A stretch of 64,000 bases of DNA from Coriobacteriaceae bacterium (lineage in GTDB: Bacteria; Actinomycetota; Coriobacteriia; Coriobacteriales; Coriobacteriaceae): contig CABJFQ010000004.1 of the NCBI GenBank assembly GCA_902364975.1, positions 95,313-159,312 of the forward strand, read 5' to 3'. The notes beneath the pieces are model-generated. The model was not told where the DNA came from, did not search any database, and saw nothing but the letters and a program-made list of their open reading frames with translations. The position numbers and the translations under genes were made by a program. Shown in pieces: positions 27,393-37,379 of the stretch (position 1 is the first letter of the stretch; every line of letters begins with the position of its first letter).

Positions 27393-27431
27393 GGGGTAGC
27401 TAATTTGGGACGAGGCTATTTTAGCCACCCC
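27393..27431. repeat. GGGAC-core palindrome
   Basis: Arms GGGGTAGCTA (27393-27402) and TAGCCACCCC (27422-27431) enclose ATTTGGGACGAGGCTATTT. The core matches the repeat at 14689-14724 while the outer arms differ. It lies between two convergent genes and may terminate both. Confidence 0.75.
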
Positions 27432-27440
27432 ACTCGCAAC

Positions 27441-28016
27441 TTATCTTGCCGATGGAGTTGTCGTCGTTTCGTTCGTGTGGGTCGTTTCGGCGCCGTCGCC
27501 TTGTTCGCCCTCGTCCTTTTGAGCGTCGGCGATGGTAGAGGCCGCCGCAACGATACCGCGCTGGGGCGCGACGCCCGTCTGGGTCTGAGCGCCCTCGACA
27601 ATTTCTGTGCCTGCATGCGCGAGCTCGGGCGATTTAAACATCGCGTCCAAGTTGGCACCGCCGCCGGCGTAGCCAAGCGCAGCGAGTGCGATGACGATCA
27701 CTGCAACGACGACCGCGATCGGAACATAACGATGCCAACCAGCCGGATTGAGTCCGCTGCGACGAGCCGCCCCGCGGCTGATGTAACCGAGCGTGCCGTC
27801 GTGCTTGAGCTTTGAGCCCACCACGCACTTGCGGCCCCACAACGAGGACTCTGCCTGCATGGCCAAGCGGGCGCTTGCCGAAGGATAGCCGTATTTAGTG
27901 CGCTTGAACGAACCATCAAACCCCGAGGCGTGTTTGCCCCACGTCACCGATGTCGTGCGTCGGTTGACCGGTGCGGCGCTCCGCCTTCTGCGGCTCGGTT
28001 TTGTAGTCTCAGCCAT
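27441..28016 (-). CDS. Single-pass membrane protein of unknown function
   Basis: 191 residues from the ATG at 28016, after GCGGGGGC. The N-terminal 95 residues are basic and rich in Arg, Ser and Lys (KPSRRRRSAAPVNRR). One membrane helix follows (YVPIAVVVAVIVIALAALGY, about 96-115), then an Ala/Gly/Thr-rich tail. Topology is N-in with an external low-complexity tail. I do not recognise the family. It follows the AAA+/Fis regulator gene after about 85 bases and could be cotranscribed. Confidence 0.7.
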   Translation of the reverse strand: MAETTKPSRRRRSAAPVNRRTTSVTWGKHASGFDGSFKRTKYGYPSASARLAMQAESSLWGRKCVVGSKLKHDGTLGYISRGAARRSGLNPAGWHRYVPIAVVVAVIVIALAALGYAGGGANLDAMFKSPELAHAGTEIVEGAQTQTGVAPQRGIVAAASTIADAQKDEGEQGDGAETTHTNETTTTPSAR

Positions 28017-28100
28017 ACGCCCCCGCACGCCGTAACCAAATCGAAACAATAACGCTTTGGACTGTAGCACACGCGTCGCGCGCGGTCACGGGCGCCTCGC

Positions 28101-29318
28101 TCAACGGTCATCGTCCTTCAGCAAGCGCCACAGCGTTGTTCGGCTTATGCCCAGCACCTCCGCCGCACGGGTTCGGTTGCCGTGGAGATGATCTACAACC
28201 AGATGCGCGATATCTCGCTCGGTATCGGCCAACGGTCGCAGGATATACAGGTCGCTTTCGAGTGTCGGGGCGCCAAAGGTTGCGGTCTTAATCACGTCCT
28301 CTTGGGCTAGCACTTCCTCCGCCACAGCGCGATCCACCGTGCCCGTCCCCACCAATATATACAGTCGTTCCGAGACCTCGCGGAGCTGCAGATAGTTGCG
28401 CGGCCAGCGGTAAGCATCGAGCGCCTTCGTCGCCGCGGCAGACAGCATGGGCGCTGCCGTCCCAAATGCACCAGCGAGATATTCCAAATAGCGCGCAACC
28501 TTCGTCGACGCGGCTCCCTGCTCGACGATTGCCGGCGCCACGCTCACCGCACAGGCGAAGCGCTCGGTCACAAAGGCGGCTTGATCACTTTCGCTGCCGC
28601 CCGGCATGTCATTCGCCGTCAGCACCACATGGCAGCGCGTCGCCAACGCGGTGTCGGCCATCGTGGAAACGAGCTCGCGAAGGCGCTGGGGGCCAACCGC
28701 ATTCCAGCCCGCAATGCAAAGTGTCAGCCCCGTTTGGAACAACGGCGATTCGGCGCTTTTGAGCACGTGGCGCCAACCGCGATCGGTAAGCTCATCGAGC
28801 GCAACGGCAACAAAGGGTTGATCGGCAAAAGGACCGTCCAGATAGAGGCGCTTGGCGATCTCGATCTGACCCGCTCCCAGCTCGCCCTCGAGCATAAGGG
28901 GCACACCGCGCGCGTAGCTCTCGGCGACCGGCGCAGCTACCGAGGCCGCCCCCTCAACGATGCCGTACGCGCTCGATTCGTAGCGGGCCTCAACTTCGTC
29001 GGCGTTGAGCCACTCGATGCCCGCATGTGCCGCGGCGCCGCGCACCTCGCGGACCACGACGACCCAAAGGCCCCCACCCTCTTTGTCGGTGGGGCGAACG
29101 GTCAGACTCAGGCGCGTACCTGCACGTCCCATAACCAGACGCGCGCCGTCTCCTATACGGTCGAGGCGCTCAGCGACAAAAGCCGCCACATCCCGCTCAA
29201 GCGCCGCGTCATTCATGGTCGAAATCGCGACGTCCCCACGCACATCGATTGCCAATGCCGAGGCCCCGGCAGCAGCCAGGGCCTCGGTCAAGATGTTCAG
29301 CTTGGCATCGCTATCCAT
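28101..29318 (-). CDS. Degenerate AAA+ / Fis-type regulator
   Basis: 405 residues from the ATG at 29318, after AGGGGC. The C-terminus is a Fis-type helix-turn-helix (NRTRAAEVLGISRTTLWRLL). The central region aligns with the AAA+ domain of sigma-54 activators (PrpR/NtrC type): GELGAGQIEIAKRLY sits where GExGTGKExxAxxIH is expected, so the Walker A lysine is replaced by Gln (Q151). The sigma-54 contact loop GAFTGA is absent. The WPRNYLQLREV sensor-2-like segment is retained. The N-terminal about 110 residues are an unrecognised sensory region. It is therefore likely a DNA-binding regulator that no longer hydrolyses ATP or contacts sigma-54. The yeiH gene upstream, same strand, is a plausible target. 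Confidence 0.8.
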   Translation of the reverse strand: MDSDAKLNILTEALAAAGASALAIDVRGDVAISTMNDAALERDVAAFVAERLDRIGDGARLVMGRAGTRLSLTVRPTDKEGGGLWVVVVREVRGAAAHAGIEWLNADEVEARYESSAYGIVEGAASVAAPVAESYARGVPLMLEGELGAGQIEIAKRLYLDGPFADQPFVAVALDELTDRGWRHVLKSAESPLFQTGLTLCIAGWNAVGPQRLRELVSTMADTALATRCHVVLTANDMPGGSESDQAAFVTERFACAVSVAPAIVEQGAASTKVARYLEYLAGAFGTAAPMLSAAATKALDAYRWPRNYLQLREVSERLYILVGTGTVDRAVAEEVLAQEDVIKTATFGAPTLESDLYILRPLADTERDIAHLVVDHLHGNRTRAAEVLGISRTTLWRLLKDDDR

Positions 29319-29468
29319 AATTTGCCCCTGTCCGCGGCGACGTGCAGCCGCCGACGGTCGCACGACCGAGTGTTTCAAAATTGAACGATATTGCTCACCA
29401 AACACTATAGGGCAGAAAGCGCCGACCTGCGAGTATAGGTGTTGCCCCGCATCGCCATCCTGGCGGGG

Positions 29469-29531
29469 CGATAAGAGCTCTTCGGGACTTATAAACCTGC
29501 GGACAAGCCATACCCGCAAGAGCTCCTATCG
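29469..29531. repeat. Inverted repeat between yeiH and the regulator gene
   Basis: Arms CGATAAGAGCTCTT (29469-29482) and AAGAGCTCCTATCG (29518-29531) surround a loop starting CGGGAC. An overlapping smaller hairpin (GCCCCGC...GCGGGGC, about 29443-29468) adjoins it. Probably stops or attenuates yeiH transcription. Confidence 0.6.
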
Positions 29532-29591
29532 CTCCACCGTGAGAATGCGCTCACCAGCACGCAGCACGCAGCACGCAAATAAGCTACTTCT

Positions 29592-30626
29592 CTACCAGAT
29601 TCCCAGCACGTGCTGCATCCCCAAACTCATGCACGCAATGCCAATCCAGCAGCAAAAGCCCAGCGCGATGGGCTTGCCGCCCTTTTTGACAAGTTCGACG
29701 ATATCGGTATTAAAGCCAATAGCCGCCATGGCCATCACGATAAAGAACTTCGACAGCTCCTTGATGGGCGCCGTAATGGACGCGGGAAGCTGAAGCACCG
29801 TGGTGATTACGCTCGCCAGCACAAAGAACAGCACAAACATGGGAAACGCGCGTTTAAGCGAGAACGTGCTTTTAGCGTCGCCGCCGGCCTTGCGCGCCAG
29901 ATGCATCTGCCAACATGCGAGGACCAACGTGATGGGAATAATGGCCAGCGTTCTGGTGAGCTTGACCACCGTGGCGCTCTCGAGCACATTGGCGCCGGGA
30001 TGCATGCTGTCCCAGGCGCTCGCCGCAGCCGTTACGGACGAGGTGTCGTTGATGGCGGTGCCGGCAAACAGGCCAAAGCCCTCGTCTGTCAGCCCGAGCA
30101 TACCGCCGAGCGTTGGAAACACGAGCGCCGCGATAACGTTAAACAGGAAGATGACCGAAATGGCCTGGGCAATCTCGCGATCGTCGGCATCGATGACGGG
30201 TGCGGTCGCGGCGATAGCAGAACCGCCGCAAATCGACGAACCCACACCCACAAGCGTCGCGATCTTACCCGGCACGTTCATAACGCGGCAGAGCACAAAG
30301 GCGATGACAAGCGAGGTCGAGATTGTCGCCACGATAATCGGCAGCGACTGGGCGCCCTTGGACAGAATCTGGGAGAGGTTCATGCCAAAGCCAAGCAGGA
30401 TAACCGCGTACTGCAAGACTTTTTTGGACGTATAGGTGACGCCGGCGGCGAGCTGTTCGCGACGATTCTTGGGAAAGACGAGCGCCAGGACCATGCCAAA
30501 GAGGATGGCGAATACCGGACCGCCAACCACCTCAATTTGTTTGCCGAGCAACGTCGCGGGAATGGCGATGATCAGGCAGAACAAAACGCCTTTCCAGCGC
30601 TCGCGTACGATATTTGCCAGTTGCAT
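29592..30626 (-). CDS. YeiH/UPF0324 family putative anion (sulfate) exporter
   Basis: 344 residues from the ATG at 30626. About ten membrane helices. Family motifs are GVGSSICGGSAIAATAPVI, LFAGTAINDTSSVTAAAS and VVKLTRTLAIIPI. UPF0324 members are cytoplasmic-membrane proteins; some are linked to sulfate or taurine-derived sulfite handling, but the transported solute is not settled. A GntR gene is divergent 160 bp away and the Fis-type regulator lies downstream. AAGGAATCC is the ribosome site. Confidence 0.9.
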   Translation of the reverse strand: MQLANIVRERWKGVLFCLIIAIPATLLGKQIEVVGGPVFAILFGMVLALVFPKNRREQLAAGVTYTSKKVLQYAVILLGFGMNLSQILSKGAQSLPIIVATISTSLVIAFVLCRVMNVPGKIATLVGVGSSICGGSAIAATAPVIDADDREIAQAISVIFLFNVIAALVFPTLGGMLGLTDEGFGLFAGTAINDTSSVTAAASAWDSMHPGANVLESATVVKLTRTLAIIPITLVLACWQMHLARKAGGDAKSTFSLKRAFPMFVLFFVLASVITTVLQLPASITAPIKELSKFFIVMAMAAIGFNTDIVELVKKGGKPIALGFCCWIGIACMSLGMQHVLGIW

Positions 30627-30789
30627 ATGGGATTCCTTCTTTCTATTTCACGTTTGCGACGGCTTATGATACGGCAACATTGAGCGCAGCCTTGCGCAAA
30701 CACAGACTAAGATGCCGCAATAGTTCTCAGGCAACAGCCGAATTACCCACCGCGGAGAGCTGATTCGCGGCATAATTAACAACTGACAT

Positions 30790-31521
30790 ATGAGTTTGAT
30801 AGAACAGTTGCGAGGCGCTATGGAAGAATCGATGCACGTCGGCGAGCAGGAAACGAGCCTACAGGACCAGTCCTACCACACCATTCGACGCAAAATCGTC
30901 TACCTGGACTACAAGCCGGGCGAAAAGCTGGGCGTCAAGCAACTTTGCGACGACCTGGATATGGGGCGCACGCCCGTGCGCGAGGCTTTGGTTCGCTTGG
31001 CGCAGGAAGGCCTGGTGCGCACCGTGCCCCAGAGCGGCACCTATGTCTCGCCCATCAACCTCACCCTTGCCGAGAGTGCCTGCTACATCCGCGAACATCT
31101 GGAAAAGCAGGTGATCGTGGAGTGCTGTGCGCGAGCCACGTCGGCCGGCATCGAGCAGCTCGACCGCGCCATCGTGCTGCAGGAAAAGGCCATGGCCGAA
31201 GAGGATCGCATCGGCTTCTTTTTGAGCGACAACCTCATGCATCACATGATTTTTAGCATCGCATGTCGCAGCACCGTTTGGTCGTGGCTCGAAGAAACCA
31301 ATGCCGACCTGGAGCGCTTCCGCTGGCTGCGCGCCGCCACGCAGGTTCTCGACAATCAGGACATCGTGAACGAGCACAAGCAGATTCGCCGCGCTATCGC
31401 CGGTCGCGACCCCATCGAGGCGAGCTTTTTGGTCAGCAAACACCTGCATATGATGTTCCGCAACCAGACCGAGGTTCTGGACCAGTTCCCCGAGTACTTC
31501 GAGACCAGTAAGCTCCGCTAA
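30790..31521 (+). CDS. GntR (FadR-type) transcriptional regulator
   Basis: 243 residues from the ATG at 30790. This start has no clear ribosome site; the ATG at 30820 follows GAGGCG and is a good alternative. Winged helix: YHTIRRKIVYLDYKPGEKLG, then LCDDLDMGRTPVREALVRLAQEGLV and QSGTYVSPI. The all-helical FCD ligand domain follows, with the metal-type His residues in LMHHMIFS and VNEHKQIRRAI. FCD regulators respond to small carboxylates. Divergent from yeiH, hence a likely regulator of it. Ligand unknown. Confidence 0.9.
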   Translation: MSLIEQLRGAMEESMHVGEQETSLQDQSYHTIRRKIVYLDYKPGEKLGVKQLCDDLDMGRTPVREALVRLAQEGLVRTVPQSGTYVSPINLTLAESACYIREHLEKQVIVECCARATSAGIEQLDRAIVLQEKAMAEEDRIGFFLSDNLMHHMIFSIACRSTVWSWLEETNADLERFRWLRAATQVLDNQDIVNEHKQIRRAIAGRDPIEASFLVSKHLHMMFRNQTEVLDQFPEYFETSKLR

Positions 31522-31529
31522 CCTGCCAA

Positions 31530-31566
31530 AACCACCACAAAGGGGACAGGCACCTTTGTGGTGGTT
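31530..31566. repeat. GGGGAC-core palindrome
   Basis: AACCACCACAAA and TTTGTGGTGGTT flank GGGGACAGGCACC. It lies between convergent gntR and glmS; a close copy is at 33651-33686. Confidence 0.85.
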
Positions 31567-31577
31567 TCTCCGTACAA

Positions 31578-31618
31578 AAAGGCCCGGCTCCGTCTGATGA
31601 CGCGGAGCCGGCCCTTGG
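31578..31618 (-). terminator. Terminator of glmS
   Basis: GGCCCGGCTCCG pairs with CGGAGCCGGCCC around a short loop, then T5 on the minus strand. Confidence 0.8.
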
Positions 31619-31641
31619 TCGTTAGAACGGCGGAACATCCG

Positions 31642-33489
<1,848 letters not shown>

Positions 33490-33563
33490 AGGATAAATCC
33501 CTTCGTTCGCGTGACTGCAAGACGTCCACGCACAGGGGGCGCTGAGACGTATAACGTTCGAGT

Positions 33564-33623
33564 ATTGTACTCACGCAAGCGCAAGCTGATATACCAGAAG
33601 TGGTATCTCAACTTAGATACCAC
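33564..33623 (-). promoter_or_regulatory. glmS promoter with TGGTAT inverted-repeat array
   Basis: On the minus strand TACAAT (33569-33564) fits a -10 box. At 33591-33623 three half-sites follow each other: ATACCA, GAAG, TGGTATCT, CAACTT, AGATACCA(C). The 9-base arms GTGGTATCT/AGATACCAC are perfect. This resembles GntR/NagR-type amino-sugar operators (TGGTAT...ATACCA), which would suit glmS. Confidence 0.5.
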
Positions 33624-33650
33624 CCGATGCACACATGCCCAGCCGGTCCA

Positions 33651-33753
33651 AACCACCACAATGGGGACAGGCACCTTTGTGGTGGTCGCGCTGGCAACGG
33701 CGTTTCCCCAGATAAAACCTGCCAAAATAAACCTGTCCCTTTTTGGTAGGTTT
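33651..33753. repeat. Two GGGAC-core palindromes upstream of lacI
   Basis: 33651-33686 repeats the AACCACCACAA arms and GGGGACAGGCACC core of the 31530 element. 33715-33753 is an inverted copy of the AACCTGCCAAAA element found at 38364 and 39617. They fill most of the glmS-lacI gap. Confidence 0.8.
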
Positions 33754-33801
33754 GGGATGCTACAATCTGCCTTGTACTTGAAACGCATCAAAGGGGCCGC
33801 T

Positions 33802-34935
33802 ATGGCAAAGGTAAAAATCAGCGACGTCGCGCGCGAGGCTGGGGTTTCGTTGGGCACGGTTTCCAACGCGCTCAACCACCCCGAAAAGCTGCGCCCCGAG
33901 ACCCTCAAGCTCATCAACGAGACCATCAATCGCCTTGGCTACCTGCCCAACCAAAGCGCCCGTCAGCTCGCGGGCGGCGCCACCAAGTCCTTTGGCCTGG
34001 TGCTCCCCCGTCTCGATCACGGCTTTTCGCTCCAGATTGCCAGCGGTGCCCACAACGAGGCACGCAAGCACGGCTATGACTTGCTCATCGCCAATGCCGA
34101 TAACGACGACATTCTCGAGGACCATTACCTGCGATACTTTATGGGCACCCAGATGTCCGGCGTCATGGTTCAGCCCATGACATCCCCCGACTGGCATCCC
34201 GTCATGGCCAAGATGCCCGTGCCGATCGTCCACCTGGACATCCATTGCTCCGAGCCCGGCTACTATGTAGCGGCCGACAACGAGGCCCAGGGTCGCATCA
34301 TTGCCGAACTCGCCATCGCCCGTGGAGCGCACCATATTGTCGTCGTCGGCCGAGCAGCATTTATGCAACTCACCCTGCGCGTCCTTGGCATTCATAAAGC
34401 GCTCGCTCTACACCCCGATATCAAGATCGAAGTCATCGACGCCGGCGAATGGAATACCGCAGCCGACGGCTACAGTATCGGTGCCCAGATTGCCGAGCGC
34501 CCTGCTGACGAGCGCCCCGATTTTGTCATCGGTCTGACCGACGTATTAGCCTCGGGCGTTATCTCGGCGCTGGTCGACAAAGGCATCTCCGTCCCCGAGC
34601 AGGTCCGCGTGGCCGGCTGCGACGGCAACCCCCTAGCATGGAGCGGGTCGGTTCCCCTTACCACCGTGGCGCCGCCGGGCTACGAAATTGGCCGCAAGGG
34701 CGTTCAATTGCTCATGGAGCAAATCGAGGATAAACCTGCCGCCAAGACCAAACGAGTCCGCATCGGCTCCGCCGCGCGTACCGTCACCACGGCCACGGCC
34801 ACCGAGGACATTAACCGTCAGGAGCTCGTGCGCCCCTTCTTGCTCGAACGTGTGAGCACCCAAAAGGCCGAGCAGCACCCGACGGGCCCATCCGCGGCCC
34901 CAATAACCGACATCAACCTGGGCGCCTACCTGTAA
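33802..34935 (+). CDS. LacI family transcriptional regulator
   Basis: 377 residues from the ATG at 33802, after AAAGGGG. N-terminal LacI helix-turn-helix: VKISDVAREAGVSLGTVSNAL and the hinge helix LPNQSARQLAGG. The periplasmic-binding-protein-like domain follows (SFGLVLPRLDHGF, SGVMVQPM, VIGLTDVLASGVISAL). The C-terminal 45 residues extend beyond the usual fold and end NLGAYL. A decayed copy of the C-terminal part lies at 38740-38856. No sugar gene adjoins it; the effector is unknown. Confidence 0.92.
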   Translation: MAKVKISDVAREAGVSLGTVSNALNHPEKLRPETLKLINETINRLGYLPNQSARQLAGGATKSFGLVLPRLDHGFSLQIASGAHNEARKHGYDLLIANADNDDILEDHYLRYFMGTQMSGVMVQPMTSPDWHPVMAKMPVPIVHLDIHCSEPGYYVAADNEAQGRIIAELAIARGAHHIVVVGRAAFMQLTLRVLGIHKALALHPDIKIEVIDAGEWNTAADGYSIGAQIAERPADERPDFVIGLTDVLASGVISALVDKGISVPEQVRVAGCDGNPLAWSGSVPLTTVAPPGYEIGRKGVQLLMEQIEDKPAAKTKRVRIGSAARTVTTATATEDINRQELVRPFLLERVSTQKAEQHPTGPSAAPITDINLGAYL

Positions 34936-34936
34936 C

Positions 34937-34977
34937 AAAAAACGCCGCAACGGGAACAGTCCCGCTGCGGCGTTTTT
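34937..34977 (+). terminator. Terminator of lacI
   Basis: AAAAACGCCGCA/TGCGGCGTTTTT hairpin with an inner CGGGA/TCCCG stem and T5. Confidence 0.92.
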
Positions 34978-35148
34978 GCTGGCCCCACGGGCCTTCTCCG
35001 TTTAGCCGGACCTGCGGCTACAGATATTTATGGAATGTAATCCATTTTTCATTAACTTTTTTGTTAAAATAGACTCAATTCCATATTTTTAGATATTTCC
35101 TATAAGTATTGATTTTGCTCCAGTTTTTTTCGCCAAGAAAGGGGTTTC

Positions 35149-36354
35149 ATGAATCTGATTGATCGCAAACAGTACCTCGACTGGCTCATTTCGTGGAAAG
35201 ACTCACACGTCATCAAGGTCGTTTCGGGCGTGCGAAGGTCCGGCAAATCAAAGCTATTCGAAATCTACCGTAGCTACCTGCGCGATCATGGAATCACAGG
35301 CGACCAGGTTATATCCCTCAACTTTGAAGACCTGGAGTTCGAGTCGCTTACGTCGTATAGAGCACTCTACGACTACATTTCCGCCAGACTCGTCCCCGAT
35401 AAGATGAACTACGTTTTTCTGGACGAGATACAGCACGTCGAGCATTTCGAAAAAGCCGTCGACAGTCTTTTTATCAAGGACAATGTCGACCTCTACATAA
35501 CCGGTTCCAACGCTTATCTGCTCTCGAGCGAGCTGGCAACTTTACTCTCCGGCCGCTACGTAGAGCTCAAGATGCTGCCCCTATCCTTTAAAGAGTTTTG
35601 CTCGGCAAAAACCAATGACGGAAAGGCTCCCGCGCAGTTGTTTGACGAGTACATAACCAGGGGCTCTTTTCCCTTTATCGCCGAGACGGGTATTCAGGGA
35701 CCCCAGGCGCGCGATTATCTTATGAGCCTCTACGATACCATCGTCATACGCGACGTTATCGAACGCCTGAAGGTCTCGGACGTCCCGACCCTGCGCGATA
35801 TCACCAAGTTCCTACTCCATAGCATTGGAAACCGGATCTCGATTAAAAAAATCTCCGACACGCTCTCGTCCAACGGCAACAAAACCGACCAGAAAACCGT
35901 AGCCAAATACCTCAAAGGCTTAACAGACAGCCTTGTGCTGTACTTTGCTCCGCGCTATAACGTGCGCGGTCGGCAGCTTCTTTCAACAAACGGCAAATAC
36001 TACGCCGTTGACCTTGGACTTAGAGGCGCTCTCGTCAAAACCCAAAGCAGCGATATCGGTCATATCCTCGAAAATGTTGTTTATCTCGAGCTCCTACGCC
36101 GTGGATACGACGTCTACGTGGGCGATATCGACGGCGGGGAAATCGATTTTGTTGCCCTAAAGTCAGACGAGACAGCCTATTTTCAGGTTTCAGCCACAAC
36201 GCTCGACGAAACTACCCTCAATCGAGAGTTGGCCCCCTTTAAGAAAGTCCGAGACAACTACCCCAAGACGCTTCTTACGCTCGACACGCTGTTTGCGGAC
36301 GCGAACTACGAAGGAGTCCGCAAGCGCAACGTGATCGACTGGCTCCTGGAGTAA
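35149..36354 (+). CDS. AAA ATPase with DUF4143 domain
   Basis: 401 residues from the ATG at 35149, after AAGAAAGGGG. The N-terminal AAA_14 ATPase has Walker A GVRRSGKS (27-34), Walker B YVFLDEIQHV and the sensor-like LYITGSNAYLLS. The C-terminal DUF4143 region includes YYAVDLGLRGAL, a restriction-nuclease-like core (GHILENVVYLELLRRGYDVY) and EIDFVALK. The residues ENVVYLELLRR, then D, then EIDFV match a PD-(D/E)XK-like arrangement. The family is widespread and mobile with no agreed function. The about 150 bp upstream is unusually AT-rich for this window, and the gene separates lacI from a HAD gene that are adjacent in the duplicate locus, which suggests insertion. Confidence 0.9.
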   Translation: MNLIDRKQYLDWLISWKDSHVIKVVSGVRRSGKSKLFEIYRSYLRDHGITGDQVISLNFEDLEFESLTSYRALYDYISARLVPDKMNYVFLDEIQHVEHFEKAVDSLFIKDNVDLYITGSNAYLLSSELATLLSGRYVELKMLPLSFKEFCSAKTNDGKAPAQLFDEYITRGSFPFIAETGIQGPQARDYLMSLYDTIVIRDVIERLKVSDVPTLRDITKFLLHSIGNRISIKKISDTLSSNGNKTDQKTVAKYLKGLTDSLVLYFAPRYNVRGRQLLSTNGKYYAVDLGLRGALVKTQSSDIGHILENVVYLELLRRGYDVYVGDIDGGEIDFVALKSDETAYFQVSATTLDETTLNRELAPFKKVRDNYPKTLLTLDTLFADANYEGVRKRNVIDWLLE

Positions 36355-36421
36355 CTTGTAACGTCATAACCCTCCGCCAGCTCCTTACCAAGGCCGCAGC
36401 CCCAGTCGCTTAAAGCACAAT

Positions 36422-36468
36422 GCCCCTCTTATCGGCCAAAACAGCAATCTTGGCGTGATAAGAGGGGC
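36422..36468 (-). terminator. Hairpin after HAD gene 1
   Basis: GCCCCTCTTATC/GATAAGAGGGGC arms with an inner GGCCAA/TTGGC pairing, downstream of the HAD stop at 36556. Confidence 0.7.
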
Positions 36469-36555
36469 TGACTGCGTCAGCGCCTTCACGCAGGCGCCGT
36501 TGCCGCCACCGTCCTGCGAGATCGGGCGCGGGGCATGGCGACTTGCGTGCGAACG

Positions 36556-37206
36556 CTAACACACGGCCTTGACCGCCGCCGTCAGATCGAACAGCGTATC
36601 GAGCACAGCCTCGCAGCCATCCACCACGTCCTGCGGCAGCGGCACGATGTCGGGAACGGCAAAGACGTGGCAGCCGGCCGTGATACCCGAGACGCAGCCG
36701 TTGCGCGAATCCTCGACCACGGCGCACTCCTCGGGAGCAAAGCCCGCGCGCTCGCAGGCGAGCAGGTACATCTCGGGGTCGGGCTTGCCGTGCGCGACGT
36801 CCTCGCCGCAGGTCACCGTCTCAAACTTGTCAAAGAGGCCAACCGTCTTAAGGTTGCGCTCGGCGGTAACGTGGCGCGACGACGTCGCGAGGCCCACGTG
36901 ATAGCCCGCAGCCAGCAGCTCGCCTAGGCACTCGGCAGCGCCAGCCTTAAGCTCCAGATCGGTCTTGACCATCTCGTCGCGAATCTCCTTATGGCGACGA
37001 TAGATTGCCTCAGCGGTTTCGCTGCTGTCGTAATGCTCCTCAAGGATGCGCATGACATCGGGCAGCGTACGACCGATAAACTGATGGATCAGCGCATCAT
37101 CAATCGCGAATCCCAGCTCGGCCGCGCCCGCCTTCCACGCCTTGATACCCAAACGCTCGGTGTCGACCAGCGTTCCGTCCATGTCAAAAATAACGGCCTT
37201 GATCAT
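36556..37206 (-). CDS. HAD-superfamily phosphatase, beta-phosphoglucomutase-like (copy 1)
   Basis: 216 residues from the ATG at 37206, after a GGGGGA site. HAD motifs: I, VIFDMDGTLVDTE (catalytic Asp 8 and 10); II, LATSS; III, the GKPDP lysine; IV, CAVVEDSRNG. The helical cap between motifs I and II is of the beta-phosphoglucomutase/YcjU type. It likely hydrolyses or isomerises a sugar phosphate; the substrate is not deducible. A second copy at 38853-39503 is very similar, especially over the last 130 residues, and the 60 bp upstream are shared too. Confidence 0.9.
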   Translation of the reverse strand: MIKAVIFDMDGTLVDTERLGIKAWKAGAAELGFAIDDALIHQFIGRTLPDVMRILEEHYDSSETAEAIYRRHKEIRDEMVKTDLELKAGAAECLGELLAAGYHVGLATSSRHVTAERNLKTVGLFDKFETVTCGEDVAHGKPDPEMYLLACERAGFAPEECAVVEDSRNGCVSGITAGCHVFAVPDIVPLPQDVVDGCEAVLDTLFDLTAAVKAVC

Positions 37207-37379
37207 ATCGGTCCCCCATCTCTTCGCGCTGCTGTACTCCCGCAACTTTACCGCACCTGTAAACTTGTATATAACGTATATAGCATATTGCACTTTCGTT
37301 ACATAGATAGAAGTCTTATGACAAGCGGCTCGGTAGGATTATAGTTTTCGACCGAGTACTCAACGGCAAGGATCGATTC

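Noticed and set aside
33490..33563. glmS ribozyme
   Set aside because: Leader is too short and lacks the conserved ribozyme core; the organism type also argues against it.
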